Positions 44,136 through 53,423 of a DNA stretch of 64,000 nt are shown piece by piece; position 1 is the first letter of the stretch; the number at the start of each line of letters is the position of its first letter. The notes below the pieces were generated by a model. The model worked only from the letters and a program-made list of their open reading frames with translations, had not been told where the DNA came from and did not search any database. The DNA is from Sphingosinicella terrae. GTDB taxonomy: Bacteria > Pseudomonadota > Alphaproteobacteria > Sphingomonadales > Sphingomonadaceae. The DNA is taken from NCBI RefSeq assembly GCF_003347635.1, contig NZ_QDFY01000001.1:620001-684000 (forward strand). The letters are read 5' to 3'. A program made the position numbers and the translations under genes.

Positions 44136-45311
44136 ATGACGCGCAAGCCCCTGACGATCGCTCTTTTTCTTGCAGGGTTGAGCCTCCCGGCCGCGGCCGC
44201 GGCGCCGCCGTTCGAAACGCCGGCGCCGATCGCCTACATGCTCGACCTGTCTTCGGGCGCGGTGCTCTACGCCAAGGACGCCGATCGCCGCATCCCGCCG
44301 GCGTCGATGGCCAAGATGATGACCACCCATGTCGCCTTCGAGCTGATCGACAGCGGCGAATTGCAGCCGAACCGGATGTGTACCGTCCGGCCGGAGACAT
44401 GGCAGCGCTGGCACGGGCCCGAGGCCGGATCGACGATGTTCCTGTCGCCGGGCGAGCAAGTGAGCGTCGAGAACCTGCTGCATGGGATCGTCACCCTTTC
44501 CGGCAATGACGCGACCGTGGTTCTTGCCGAGTGCATCTCCGGCACCGAGGCCGCCTTCGTCGCCTTGATGAACCGGGAGTCGCGCGAGCTGGGCCTGCGC
44601 AACTCGAACTGGGGCAATCCGGTCGGCTGGCCCGACAATGGCGTCACCTTTACCACCGCCCGGGATCTCGTGACGCTTGCCGCCGCGACGATCCGGAATC
44701 ATCCGCGGCTCTATCGCGCCTATTACGGGGTTCGGGAATTCACCTGGGGCCGCACGATGGGCGGCAATCAGCCGATCACCCAGGCCAACCGCAATCCGCT
44801 GCTCGGCCGAGTCGCCGGGGCCGACGGACTCAAGACCGGCCATACCGCAGAAGCGGGCTACGGCTTCACCGGGTCGGCGGAGCAGGACGGACGGCGGATC
44901 GTCATGGTCGTCGCCGGGCTCGACAGCTTCAACGGCCGCGCCAACGAATCGGTGCGGTTCATGGACTGGGGCTTCCGCGCCTGGCAGTCGCGCCCCTTGC
45001 TCGATGCCGGCGAGCGCATCGGCGAGGCGCGGGTCCAGCAGGGCAGCGAAGCGGCCGTCGGGCTGGTCGCGCCGCGTGCGGTCGCCGTCACGTATCCGGC
45101 GGGTCTCGGCCAGGATGTCCGCGCCCGGATCGTCTACCAGGGGCCGGTCAAGGCGCCGATCGCCCAGGGACAGCATATCGCCGACCTCGTCGTCCAGGCA
45201 GGCGACATGCCGGCGCAGGTGACTCCGCTCCATGCTGCCGAGGCGATCGGCGAGGCAGGCTTCTTCGGCAGGATCTGGACGGGCTTCAAGCATCTGTTCG
45301 GCCTGGCGTGA
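44136..45311 (+). CDS. D-alanyl-D-alanine carboxypeptidase (PBP5/6 type)
   Basis: A 391-residue penicillin-binding protein that trims the terminal D-Ala of peptidoglycan stem peptides. The signal peptide is cleaved near AAAAAP. The three active-site motifs are S57-MAK, S122-GN and K233-TG. A beta-rich C-terminal domain (about 280-370) and an amphipathic end GRIWTGFKHLFGL suit membrane anchoring. ATG 44136 is chosen because it starts the signal peptide. The stop overlaps tmk. Confidence 0.93.
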   Translation: MTRKPLTIALFLAGLSLPAAAAAPPFETPAPIAYMLDLSSGAVLYAKDADRRIPPASMAKMMTTHVAFELIDSGELQPNRMCTVRPETWQRWHGPEAGSTMFLSPGEQVSVENLLHGIVTLSGNDATVVLAECISGTEAAFVALMNRESRELGLRNSNWGNPVGWPDNGVTFTTARDLVTLAAATIRNHPRLYRAYYGVREFTWGRTMGGNQPITQANRNPLLGRVAGADGLKTGHTAEAGYGFTGSAEQDGRRIVMVVAGLDSFNGRANESVRFMDWGFRAWQSRPLLDAGERIGEARVQQGSEAAVGLVAPRAVAVTYPAGLGQDVRARIVYQGPVKAPIAQGQHIADLVVQAGDMPAQVTPLHAAEAIGEAGFFGRIWTGFKHLFGLA

Positions 45312-45925
45312 TCGGCCGCTTCGTCACGCTCGAGGGCGGGGAGGGCGTCGGCAAGTCGACCCAGGTCAGGGCGTTGGCGGCGGCTCTGCGCGAGCGCGGC
45401 CTCGAACTGGTCGAGACGAGGGAGCCAGGCGGCAGCCCGGGGGCGGAGGCGATACGCCGATTGTTGCTGGACGGCACCGACGATCGCTGGGGCGCCGAAG
45501 CGGAAGCCCTGCTTTTCGCGGCTGCCCGCGCCGATCATGTCGACAAGGTCATCCGCCCCTCGCTGCAGAGCGGCTCGTGGGTCCTGAGCGATCGCTTCGT
45601 CGACAGCTCGCTGGCCTATCAGGGCGGTGCCGGTCGGCTCGGCCTGGAGGCGGTGCGGTCGATCAACGGCTTCGGGATCGGCGAATGTTTTCCGGATCGT
45701 ACCCTGGTTCTCGTGCTTCCCGAAGGCATCGAGCGCGCGCTTGCCCGGGACGACCACCGCAGCGACCGGATCGGAGGACGCTCGGCGGACTATCACCGCG
45801 CCGTCGACGCCGCCTTCCGGAAGATCGCCGCCGACGAACCCGACCGCGTCCGGCTGATCGACGCGTCCGGGGCCGTGAAGCAGGTGACGGCGCGTCTGCT
45901 CGGCGCCCTCGAGGATCTGTTGTGA
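45308..45925 (+). CDS. tmk: Thymidylate kinase
   Basis: Phosphorylates dTMP to dTDP. The 205-residue protein starts at GTG 45308 (GTGA overlap) and has the P-loop EGGEGVGKSTQ, the DR-F motif LSDRFVDSSLAYQG and REPGGSPGAE. Its stop overlaps the GTG of holB. The tmk-holB-metG-tatD order is a common conserved string. Confidence 0.96.
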   Translation: MIGRFVTLEGGEGVGKSTQVRALAAALRERGLELVETREPGGSPGAEAIRRLLLDGTDDRWGAEAEALLFAAARADHVDKVIRPSLQSGSWVLSDRFVDSSLAYQGGAGRLGLEAVRSINGFGIGECFPDRTLVLVLPEGIERALARDDHRSDRIGGRSADYHRAVDAAFRKIAADEPDRVRLIDASGAVKQVTARLLGALEDLL

Positions 45926-46908
45926 CCCCGCTCTACGGCCATGACGACGCCGTCGCCGCCTTTCGCGCCGCCCTCGATGCCGGGCGGCTGCACCATGCCT
46001 GGCTGATCGCCGGCGCCGAAGGCATCGGCAAGGCGCTTTTCGCCGACAAGGCGGCGCTGCGGGTGCTGGCGCAAGGGGCGGGGCCGTTGCACGGCACCGG
46101 CTTGGACGTGCCCGACGATCATCCCGCGGCGCGCCTCGCCGCCGCCGGCAGCCATCCCGACCTGATGCGGCTGGAGCGGCTGACCAAGGATGGTGGCACC
46201 GAACTCGCGCGCAGCATCAGCGTCGACCAGGTGCGCGGCCTGCAGCGCCTGTTCGCGACGACATCTTCGCTGTCGCCGTGGCGCGTGGTGGTTATCGACT
46301 CGATCGACGATCTCGAGCGCAACGCCGCCAACGCCCTGCTCAAGAATCTCGAGGAGCCGCCGCCGAGCACCGTTTTCCTGCTGGTCAGCCACGCACCCGA
46401 GCGGCTGCTGCCGACGATCCGCTCGCGCTGCCGGGTATTGCGGCTGGCGCCGCTCGGCCATGACGTCATGGCGTCGGCGCTGCGCGCCGCCTTGCCTGAT
46501 GCCGACGAGGCCGAGATTGCCGGCCTCGTCGCCGTGGGGGAGGGGGCACCGGGACGGGCGATCGCCTATCGCGGCCTCGACATCGACTCGCTCGACCGGG
46601 CGATGCGCGCGCTGGTGGAGGAGGGGGATCCGACAAATGCCAAGCGGGCGGCGCTCGCTTCGGCGCTCAGCGGGAAGGCGGCGCAGCCGCGCTACGAGGC
46701 CTTCCTCGCGCGAACGCCGTCGCTGATCGCGGCGATGGCGAAGCAGCGCCGCGGTCCGGCGCTCGCCGAAGCGCTGGCTTTGTGGGAGCGTGCGAGCGGG
46801 CTCGCAGGCAGCGCGCGGCGCCTGTCGCTCGACGTCCAGAGCACGGTGTTCGAGCTGGGCGGGATGCTCGCGGCGCTCGCGCACGAGGGGGAACGCCGCG
46901 CCGCCTGA
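45922..46908 (+). CDS. holB: DNA polymerase III subunit delta'
   Basis: A 328-residue clamp-loader subunit. HHAWLIAGAEGIGKALFADK is a degenerate P-loop, as expected for delta', and NAANALLKNLEEPPPSTVFLL plus LPTIRSRCRVL with the SRC motif are diagnostic. It begins at GTG 45922, overlapping tmk. The interval after it (46909-46971) carries only the metG leader. Confidence 0.94.
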   Translation: MTPLYGHDDAVAAFRAALDAGRLHHAWLIAGAEGIGKALFADKAALRVLAQGAGPLHGTGLDVPDDHPAARLAAAGSHPDLMRLERLTKDGGTELARSISVDQVRGLQRLFATTSSLSPWRVVVIDSIDDLERNAANALLKNLEEPPPSTVFLLVSHAPERLLPTIRSRCRVLRLAPLGHDVMASALRAALPDADEAEIAGLVAVGEGAPGRAIAYRGLDIDSLDRAMRALVEEGDPTNAKRAALASALSGKAAQPRYEAFLARTPSLIAAMAKQRRGPALAEALALWERASGLAGSARRLSLDVQSTVFELGGMLAALAHEGERRAA

Positions 46909-46971
46909 TCGCCGGTCCCTGGCAAGTGGCTTTGTTGCGCCCCCTTTCGAACCCGGCTAGTCGCCACGGCC

Positions 46972-48531
46972 ATGCCAGATCGCTTCTACGTCACCACCGC
47001 CATCAGCTATCCCAACGGGCGGCCGCATATCGGCCATGCTTATGAGGCGATCGCGACCGATGCGATCGCGCGCTTCCAGCGGATGCGCGGCAAGGAAGTG
47101 TTCTTCCTGACCGGCACCGACGAGCACGGCCTGAAGATGGCCCAGGCGGCGCGCGAGCGGGACGTCACGCCGGCGGCCTTCGCCGAGGAAATGTCGGCGC
47201 AGTTCAAGGCGATGGACGAGAGATTGAACATCTCGTTCGATCGATTCATCCGCACCACCGAGCCGGGTCATCACAAGGCCAGCCAGACGCTGTGGCAGGC
47301 GATGGCCGATCGCGGCGACATCTATCTCGGTCGCTACGAGGGCTGGTACTCGGTCCGCGACGAGGCCTATTATGACGAGAAGGAGCTGATCGAGGCGGAC
47401 AGCGGCGAGAAATTGTCGCCCCAGGGCACCCCGGTCGACTGGACCGTCGAGGAAAGCTGGTTCTTCCGGCTCTCCGCCTATCAGGACCGGCTGCTCCAGC
47501 ACTATCGCGACCATCCCGACTTCATCCGCCCCGAGAGCCGCCGCAACGAGGTGCTCCGTTTCGTCGAGGGCGGGCTGTCGGATCTGTCCATCTCGAGGAC
47601 CAGCTTCGACTGGGGCGTGAAGGTGCCGGGCAGCGACGATCACGTCATGTATGTCTGGCTCGACGCGCTCACCAACTACCTGACCGGGATCGGCTATCCG
47701 GAGGGCGGAGCGAGCTGGGAACAATTCTGGCCGGCCGATCTCCACGTCATCGGCAAGGACGTGGTGCGCTTCCACGCCGTTTACTGGCCCGCCTTTCTGA
47801 TGTCGGCGGGCCTGCCGCTGCCCAGGCAGGTGTTCGGCCATGGCTGGCTGTTGTCGCGCGGCGAGAAGATGTCGAAATCGGTCGGCAACGTCGTCGACCC
47901 GGACGATCTCGCCAATGCCTTTGGTGTCGATCCGCTCCGCTATTTCCTGCTGCGCGAGGTCACGTTCGGCCAGGACGGCAGCTACAGCCCGGAAGCGATC
48001 GTCAACCGGGTCAATGCCGATCTTGCGAACAGCTTCGGCAATCTGGCGCAAAGGACTTTGTCTTTCATCGCAAAGAATTGCGACGGCGTTCTACCGACGG
48101 ACGGTAGGAGCGATCCCGCCGACGAAGCGCTGCTGGCCCTGGTCGCGGACGTGACGCGCCGCGATCTTCCGGCGCATTTCGAGAGCCTGCAGCTGTCGCA
48201 GGGGATCGAAGGCTGGCTGAAGGCGGTGTTCGCCTGCAACCAATATATCGACAGCCAGGCGCCGTGGACGCTGCGCAAGAGCGATCCGGAACGGATGAAG
48301 GCCGTGCTCGCCGCTTTGTTCGTCGCCATTCGCGACCTCGCCGTCGCCATCGCCCCGGTCATCCCCGACGCCTCCGCGAAGCTGCTCGATGCGATGGGCG
48401 TTCCGGCAGGGGAACGCGACTTCGCCGCGCTGGAGGATGGCGGCAGCTATGAGCGGCTGGCCGCTTCGGGCTTCAGGCTGGCCGCGCCGGCGCCGATATT
48501 CCCGCGGCTCGAGGCGCCGGCGGGAAATTGA
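46972..48531 (+). CDS. metG: Methionine-tRNA ligase
   Basis: A 519-residue class I synthetase. The HIGH-type motif is in NGRPHIGHAYEA and the KMSKS motif is in GEKMSKSVGN. There is no Cys-rich zinc knuckle between residues 120 and 160 and no C-terminal tRNA-binding extension, so this is the short form found in many alphaproteobacteria. It follows holB by 63 bases. Confidence 0.97.
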   Translation: MPDRFYVTTAISYPNGRPHIGHAYEAIATDAIARFQRMRGKEVFFLTGTDEHGLKMAQAARERDVTPAAFAEEMSAQFKAMDERLNISFDRFIRTTEPGHHKASQTLWQAMADRGDIYLGRYEGWYSVRDEAYYDEKELIEADSGEKLSPQGTPVDWTVEESWFFRLSAYQDRLLQHYRDHPDFIRPESRRNEVLRFVEGGLSDLSISRTSFDWGVKVPGSDDHVMYVWLDALTNYLTGIGYPEGGASWEQFWPADLHVIGKDVVRFHAVYWPAFLMSAGLPLPRQVFGHGWLLSRGEKMSKSVGNVVDPDDLANAFGVDPLRYFLLREVTFGQDGSYSPEAIVNRVNADLANSFGNLAQRTLSFIAKNCDGVLPTDGRSDPADEALLALVADVTRRDLPAHFESLQLSQGIEGWLKAVFACNQYIDSQAPWTLRKSDPERMKAVLAALFVAIRDLAVAIAPVIPDASAKLLDAMGVPAGERDFAALEDGGSYERLAASGFRLAAPAPIFPRLEAPAGN

Positions 48532-48551
48532 GCGGGAGCAGGTGAGAAGAC

Positions 48552-49328
48552 ATGTTCGTCGATAGCCATTGCCACCTCAACTATAAGGGCCTGGTCGACG
48601 ACCAGCCCGGCGTGCTCGCCCGCGCCCGCGCCGCCGGGGTTGAGGCGATGCTCAACATCTCGACCCGGGCCAGCGAATGGGACGACGTGATCGGCACCGC
48701 CGAGCGCGAGGATGACGTCATGGCGTCGGTCGGCATCCACCCGCACGAGGCCGATCTCCATCCCGATGTCCACGCCGAGACCCTGGTCGCCAAGGCGGCG
48801 CATCCCAAGGTGATCGGCATCGGCGAGACCGGGCTCGATTACTATTACGACCATAGCGATCGCGAGCGGCAGCGGCAGAGCTTCCGGGCGCATATCGCCG
48901 CGTCGCGCGAGACGCAGCTGCCGCTCATCATCCACAGCCGGGACGCCGAAGAGGACAGCGCCGCGATCCTGGAGGAGGAGATGGGGAAGGGGGCCTTTCC
49001 GGCTCTCATCCACTGCTTCACCGGCAGCCGCGCCTTTTCCGAACGCATGCTCGCGCTCGGTCTCTCCATTTCGATCTCGGGCATCGTCACCTTCAAGAAT
49101 GCCCGCGACCTCCAGGAGACGGCGCGGGACGTGCCCCTGGACCGGCTGCTCATCGAAACCGACTCGCCCTTCCTCGCTCCGGTCCCGCATCGGGGGCGGC
49201 CGTGCGAGCCCGCCTTCGTCGCCGATACGGCCCGCTTCCTCGCCGAGCTGCGCGGGGAGCCGATCGAGGCACTCGCCGAGGCGACCAGCGCCAATTTCAG
49301 ACGCCTCTTCACCAAGGCGGGGATATGA
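48552..49328 (+). CDS. tatD: TatD-family metal-dependent hydrolase (DNase)
   Basis: A 258-residue TIM-barrel hydrolase. Metal ligands are visible in FVDSHCHLNY, GIGETGLDYYYD, LIIHSRDAEED and LLIETDSPFLAP. The family includes 3'-5' exonucleases and D-aminoacyl-tRNA deacylases, so the exact substrate is open. AGCAGGTGAGAAG precedes the ATG, 20 bases after metG. Confidence 0.93.
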   Translation: MFVDSHCHLNYKGLVDDQPGVLARARAAGVEAMLNISTRASEWDDVIGTAEREDDVMASVGIHPHEADLHPDVHAETLVAKAAHPKVIGIGETGLDYYYDHSDRERQRQSFRAHIAASRETQLPLIIHSRDAEEDSAAILEEEMGKGAFPALIHCFTGSRAFSERMLALGLSISISGIVTFKNARDLQETARDVPLDRLLIETDSPFLAPVPHRGRPCEPAFVADTARFLAELRGEPIEALAEATSANFRRLFTKAGI

Positions 49329-49340
49329 GCGGAGGTCGGC

Positions 49341-50105
49341 ATTAGGCTGCGCATCCTCGGCTGCGGCACGTCCTTCGGCGTGCCCAGGGTCGGCAACGAC
49401 TGGGGTGCCTGCGATCCGGCCGAGCCGCGCAACCGCCGCCGCCGGGTCTCCATCCTGGTCGAGCATGAGGAAACGAAGGTCCTCGTCGACACCGGTCCCG
49501 ACCTTCGCGACCAGCTGCTCGATGCAGCGGTGGCGACGGTGGATGCGGTGATCTGGACCCACGACCATGCCGATCATTGCCACGGCATCGACGATCTGCG
49601 CGGGATCTACATCAACCGCGGCGGTCCGGTCCCGGGCTATGCGCGCCAGGCGACGCTGGACACGATCTCGAGCCGCTTCGCTTATGCGTTCGAGGGGAAA
49701 GGCGGCTATCCGCCGATGGTCGATGGCCGGCTGCTACCCGACAGGCTCGACGTCGGACCGATCGCGATCGACGTCGCCGACCAGCCGCACGGCGCCATCA
49801 CCAGCGCGGGCCTGCGCTTCGAAGCCGGTGGGAAGTCCATCGGATATTCTACCGATTTCAATCTCTTAACCGACGACATGGCCTCACTGTTCCAAGGCGT
49901 CGACGTCTGGGTCATCGATACGCTCCGGCGCCGTCCGCACCCGACCCATCCCCATCTCGCGCAGGCGCTGGGCTGGATCGAACGGCTTCGGCCGGGCCGG
50001 GCGATCTTGACTCATATGGACAACAGCATGGACTATCGCAGCCTGCTCGGCGAACTGCCCGCGGGGGTCGAGCCGGGCTACGACAATCAGGAGATCGTCC
50101 TGTGA
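49341..50105 (+). CDS. Metallo-beta-lactamase-fold hydrolase with probable ATT start
   Basis: A phosphodiesterase-like (PhnP/RNase Z-related) MBL protein of 254 residues. Zinc ligands are in WTHDHADHCHGID, with later His in VADQPHG, STDFN and THMDNSMDY. The conserved N-terminus RLRILGCGTSFGVPRVGNDWG is in frame, but no ATG, GTG or TTG exists between the preceding stop (49328) and GTG 49380. ATT 49341 has GGAGG five bases before it and gives the full family N-terminus. I take it as the start. GTG 49380 would remove the first beta strand. Confidence 0.85.
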   Translation: MRLRILGCGTSFGVPRVGNDWGACDPAEPRNRRRRVSILVEHEETKVLVDTGPDLRDQLLDAAVATVDAVIWTHDHADHCHGIDDLRGIYINRGGPVPGYARQATLDTISSRFAYAFEGKGGYPPMVDGRLLPDRLDVGPIAIDVADQPHGAITSAGLRFEAGGKSIGYSTDFNLLTDDMASLFQGVDVWVIDTLRRRPHPTHPHLAQALGWIERLRPGRAILTHMDNSMDYRSLLGELPAGVEPGYDNQEIVL

Positions 50106-50698
50106 GCGACGGCGATCAAGCCGTTCACGTCCTCTATCTCCTCGGCGTCCTCGTCCTCGTCGGCAGCGCTTTGGTCGTGCGGCGGATCCCGCTGGCCCAG
50201 GGCCTGAAGATGCTGGCGGGATGGGTGCTGATCTTCGCAGCCGCCTTCATCATCTTCACGATGAAGGACGAGTTCCTGGCCCTCGGCAACCGACTGCTGC
50301 TCGAGACCCGCGGCGGCGTCGAGCAGACCGCCGGCGGCGAGATAAGGATTCGGCAGGCGCCCGACGGGCATTTCTGGGTTACCGCGGAGGTGAATGGCGA
50401 GCCCGTGCGCTTCCTGATCGACAGCGGCGCCACCACGACCAGCCTGTCGCGCGAGACCGCTGACCGCGTCGGCATCGCGCCGGGCACGGGCTTCCAGGCG
50501 ATGGTGCGGACCGCGAACGGCATCGTCATGGTCGATCGAGGACGCGCGGATACGCTCAAGGTCGGAACGATCGAGCGTCGGGACGTCGGCGTCCATATCT
50601 CCGATGCCTTCGGCGACATGAACGTGATCGGCATGAATTTCCTGTCGAGCCTGTCGAGCTGGAGCGTCGAAGGGCGCACGCTGGTGATGCGATCGTGA
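50102..50698 (+). CDS. Membrane-anchored retropepsin-like aspartic protease
   Basis: A 198-residue protein with two N-terminal hydrophobic helices (about 8-25 and 37-54). A single aspartic protease domain of the clan AA type follows: FLIDSGATTTSLSRETADRVGI with the catalytic Asp, and GDMNVIGMNFLSSL near the end. It probably works as a dimer facing the periplasm. It begins at GTG 50102, overlapping the MBL gene. Substrates are unknown. Confidence 0.85.
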   Translation: MSDGDQAVHVLYLLGVLVLVGSALVVRRIPLAQGLKMLAGWVLIFAAAFIIFTMKDEFLALGNRLLLETRGGVEQTAGGEIRIRQAPDGHFWVTAEVNGEPVRFLIDSGATTTSLSRETADRVGIAPGTGFQAMVRTANGIVMVDRGRADTLKVGTIERRDVGVHISDAFGDMNVIGMNFLSSLSSWSVEGRTLVMRS

Positions 50699-50770
50699 CC
50701 GGCAAGGGGGCCTTTTCCAGCCCTGCCGATCCATCCGGATTTTACATAATGTATATTATCGGACTTTTGC

Positions 50771-51538
50771 ATGCCTAGCGCACAGAGCCCCTCGGCCTCG
50801 ACCGCCCTCGCCGAGCTGGCGGCGATCATGGCGCGCCTGCGCGATCCGGTGAACGGCTGCGAATGGGACCGCGAGCAGACCTTCGAGACGATCTCGCCTT
50901 ACACGATCGAGGAAGCCTATGAGGTGGACGATGCGATCCGGCGCGGCGACATGGCGGCGCTGAAGGACGAGCTCGGCGATCTCCAGCTCCAGGTCGTCTA
51001 CCACGCCCGGATCGCCGAGGAGCTCGGCGCCTTCGGGCTCGGCGACGTCATCGCCGCCATTGCCGCCAAGATGGTCCGCCGTCATCCGCACATCTTCGGC
51101 GACGCGGCCCAAAGTCCCGGCTGGGAGACGCTCAAGGCGGCCGAGCGCGTCGCCGACGAGGATCGCAGCGCGTTGGCCGGCGTGGCGCTCGCCCTCCCCG
51201 CGCTCAAGCGCGCCGAGAAGATTCAGCGACGCGCGGCGCGGGTCGGCTTCGACTGGCCGGACCAGGAAGGACCTCGCCTCAAGATCGACGAGGAGCTGGG
51301 GGAGATCGAGCGTGCCGAGACCGACGAGGAGCGCGCGGCCGAGGTCGGCGACCTGCTGTTCGCCGTCGTCAACTTCGCTCGCCACCTTGACGTCAATCCC
51401 GAAACGGCGCTTCGCGAGGCGACGGCCCGGTTCGAGCGGCGTTTCCGTCAGGTGGAAAAGATAGCTATCAAGTCCTTGAAAGACATGGATATAGAAGAGC
51501 TGGAAGCGCTCTGGCAGGAGGCCAAGACAATGGTGTGA
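50771..51538 (+). CDS. mazG: Nucleoside triphosphate pyrophosphohydrolase MazG
   Basis: A 255-residue NTP pyrophosphohydrolase with two MazG domains. The first contains CEWDREQTFETISPYTIEEAYE and LKDELGDLQLQVVYHA. The second contains the KIDEELGEIERAETDEERAAEVGDLLFAVVN metal-binding pattern (split here for length: E-E-L-GEIE, then EVGDLLFAVVN). It lowers NTP or ppGpp-linked pools in other bacteria. AT-rich TATATTATC lies just upstream as a possible -10 region. Confidence 0.94.
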   Translation: MPSAQSPSASTALAELAAIMARLRDPVNGCEWDREQTFETISPYTIEEAYEVDDAIRRGDMAALKDELGDLQLQVVYHARIAEELGAFGLGDVIAAIAAKMVRRHPHIFGDAAQSPGWETLKAAERVADEDRSALAGVALALPALKRAEKIQRRAARVGFDWPDQEGPRLKIDEELGEIERAETDEERAAEVGDLLFAVVNFARHLDVNPETALREATARFERRFRQVEKIAIKSLKDMDIEELEALWQEAKTMV

Positions 51539-51843
51539 GTTCGGCTGAGTGAAGGCGAGCCTTGGAACCGGCCCTCTTAGTCCGGGGCAGCCGTCGCCGC
51601 ACCCTTCGCGAGCACGCGCCGTGTCGCCAAGATCGGTACTTACCCGGATATCCGCGCAGGCCGGAGAATGATTGGATGCCTTAGGGACACACGGCCTCGG
51701 ACCCCACGACATCGGCCACGTCCGTCGGGAAAGGATGGCAACGCCGACGGGACCGCCGGAGGTTCTCAACCGGCCGCGGCGGGGCCGACCTGATGCGGGC
51801 GCGAGCGCGCTCTCGCGAAACCGTCCAGCAGGAGGAAAATGAG
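51539..51843 (+). other. Long leader region before hdeD
   Basis: No gene is supported in these 305 bases. They contain an imperfect hairpin GTCCGTCGG (51720-51728) with CCGACGGGAC (51744-51753) and several shorter GC-rich dyads. The hdeD ribosome binding site AGGAGG is at 51830-51835. It could be a structured 5' leader, but it does not match a riboswitch class that I recognise. Confidence 0.35.
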
Positions 51844-52491
51844 ATGAACGGCTCTTCCTTCGCTCCGGGACTTTCAACCGCCGTGGCGGGCGTCAATCGA
51901 GGATGGCTGCTCCTGGTGGGGGCGCTGATGATCGTCCTCGGCGTGATCGGCCTCGGCATGACCTACGCCCTTACCAACATCATCCTGTTCTGGATCGGCA
52001 TTCTCGCTGCGGTTGCCGGCCTCGGCCAGCTCCTCGACGCGTTCCACCACAAGAAATGGTCCGGGCTGATCTGGCACGTCATCGTCGGACTGGTCTATAT
52101 CGCGTTCGGCGCGATGCTCGCCTTCATGCCGGCCTTTTCGGCTTTCTGGCTGACGCTCGTGATCGCCGTCTCGCTGATGGTCACCGGCCTTGTACGCGTG
52201 GTGTCGGCCTTCCGCCTGCGCGGCCATCGCGGATTGCAGATCGTGATCCTCGCGACCGGCCTCGTTTCGATCGGCCTTGGCTTCTACATCTATCAGCTCG
52301 TCCTTCCGCCCTCGCCGGAAGTCCTGGCATCGCCCGAAGCCCAGATCGCCTGGAGGCGGTCCTGGCAGTGGGTGATCGGCCTGTTCGTCGCCATCGAGCT
52401 GATCATGGAAGGCGTGGCCCTGGTCTCGATCGCGTTGAGCGTCCGGCGCGACCCCGAACCCGATCGCGCCGCATCGCCTCTCCCAGGCTGA
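51844..52491 (+). CDS. hdeD: HdeD-family membrane protein (DUF308)
   Basis: A 215-residue protein with six hydrophobic helices arranged as repeated pairs, and the LLLVGALMIVLGVIGLG first helix typical of HdeD. HdeD of E. coli belongs to an acid-stress island; the biochemical role is unknown. AGGAGG eight bases before ATG 51844 decides the start over in-frame upstream codons. It ends before a strong hairpin. Confidence 0.85.
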   Translation: MNGSSFAPGLSTAVAGVNRGWLLLVGALMIVLGVIGLGMTYALTNIILFWIGILAAVAGLGQLLDAFHHKKWSGLIWHVIVGLVYIAFGAMLAFMPAFSAFWLTLVIAVSLMVTGLVRVVSAFRLRGHRGLQIVILATGLVSIGLGFYIYQLVLPPSPEVLASPEAQIAWRRSWQWVIGLFVAIELIMEGVALVSIALSVRRDPEPDRAASPLPG

Positions 52492-52513
52492 ACGCCAAGT
52501 CCGACGTCCCCCA

Positions 52514-52544
52514 CCCCTCGTCGGAGCGAGACCGCGACGAGGGG
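52514..52544 (+). terminator. Terminator hairpin after hdeD
   Basis: CCCCTCGTC (52514-52522) pairs perfectly with GACGAGGGG (52536-52544) around a 13-base loop, 22 bases after the hdeD stop and before the regulator gene. No T-run follows. Confidence 0.6.
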
Positions 52545-52661
52545 GGCGAGGCGTGCGATCGCCGCCCCTCCCCGGCAATGAGCCGCTCTCGCCGCTTCCC
52601 TTCGCCGACGCAGAGGATAGGATGCGCTCGACGGCGGCTGCGGGCGCCCACGGAGACGGAC

Positions 52662-53408
52662 ATGCGTACGCCCACCGGACGAAACCTGACCTACGACCTC
52701 CAGGAGAGTCTGGGCCGCGCCATCGTCGGCGGGGCCTATGACGAGGGCTTTCCGACCGAGGCCGAGCTGGCCAAGACCTACGGGCTCAGCCGCTCTGTGA
52801 CCCGCGAGGCGGTGAAGATGCTTTCCGCCAAGGGGCTGCTCAGCGCGCGGCCGAGGCTGGGAACGGTGGTCGAACCGCCCGACAAGTGGAACCTGCTCGA
52901 CCCCGACGTGCTTCGCTGGCAGCTGCAACGGAAATTCTCGCTCGACCTGCTCCGTCATTTCTCGCAGCTTCGGCTGGGCATCGAGCCGACCGCCGCGGCG
53001 ATTGCCGCCGGGATCGGCGCGGGCGAGGCGATCGCGGGGATCGAGGAGGGCTTCCGCCGGATGGAGGCCGCGGCGGCCGGCGAGGACGACCCGCTCGAGG
53101 CCGACGTCCAGTTCCACATCGCCATCCTCCACGCCACCGGCAATCCCTTCTTCCATCAGTTCGAGGAGATGGTCCGGACCGCGCTGCACACGTCGATCCA
53201 GTTCACCAATCGCTTCGTCGGCCGCTCGGCCGACATCGCCGAGCACGGCGCCGTGCTCGCCGCGATAAGAGAGGGCGACGGCGAACGCGCCGCCGCCGCC
53301 ATGCGCAAGCTCATCGCCGACGTGCTGAGCCTGATCGACGAGGCGAGCGCGCAGCCCGAAGCCGCCGCCCCTGAGCCGGAGCCGAGAAAGGCCGTTGCCG
53401 GTCGCTGA
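52662..53408 (+). CDS. GntR-family (FadR subfamily) transcriptional regulator
   Basis: A 248-residue repressor-type protein. The winged HTH (about 10-75) includes FPTEAELAKTYGLSRSVTREAVKMLSAKG (split: TEAELAKTYGLSRS then TREAVKML). The FCD ligand-binding domain follows (about 95-225), with the DVQFHIAILHATGNPFF metal-site pattern. DGoR- and ExuR-like relatives respond to sugar acids, in keeping with the dehydratase gene at the window end. The ATG has GGAG six bases before it. It is convergent with galM and probably controls the local sugar genes. Confidence 0.88.
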   Translation: MRTPTGRNLTYDLQESLGRAIVGGAYDEGFPTEAELAKTYGLSRSVTREAVKMLSAKGLLSARPRLGTVVEPPDKWNLLDPDVLRWQLQRKFSLDLLRHFSQLRLGIEPTAAAIAAGIGAGEAIAGIEEGFRRMEAAAAGEDDPLEADVQFHIAILHATGNPFFHQFEEMVRTALHTSIQFTNRFVGRSADIAEHGAVLAAIREGDGERAAAAMRKLIADVLSLIDEASAQPEAAAPEPEPRKAVAGR

Positions 53409-53423
53409 CAGGCCTGCTTGCGG

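Noticed and set aside
51539-51843. Possible known riboswitch before hdeD
   Set aside because: Compared by eye with ykkC, yybP and SAM-type cores; no conserved core sequence could be placed.
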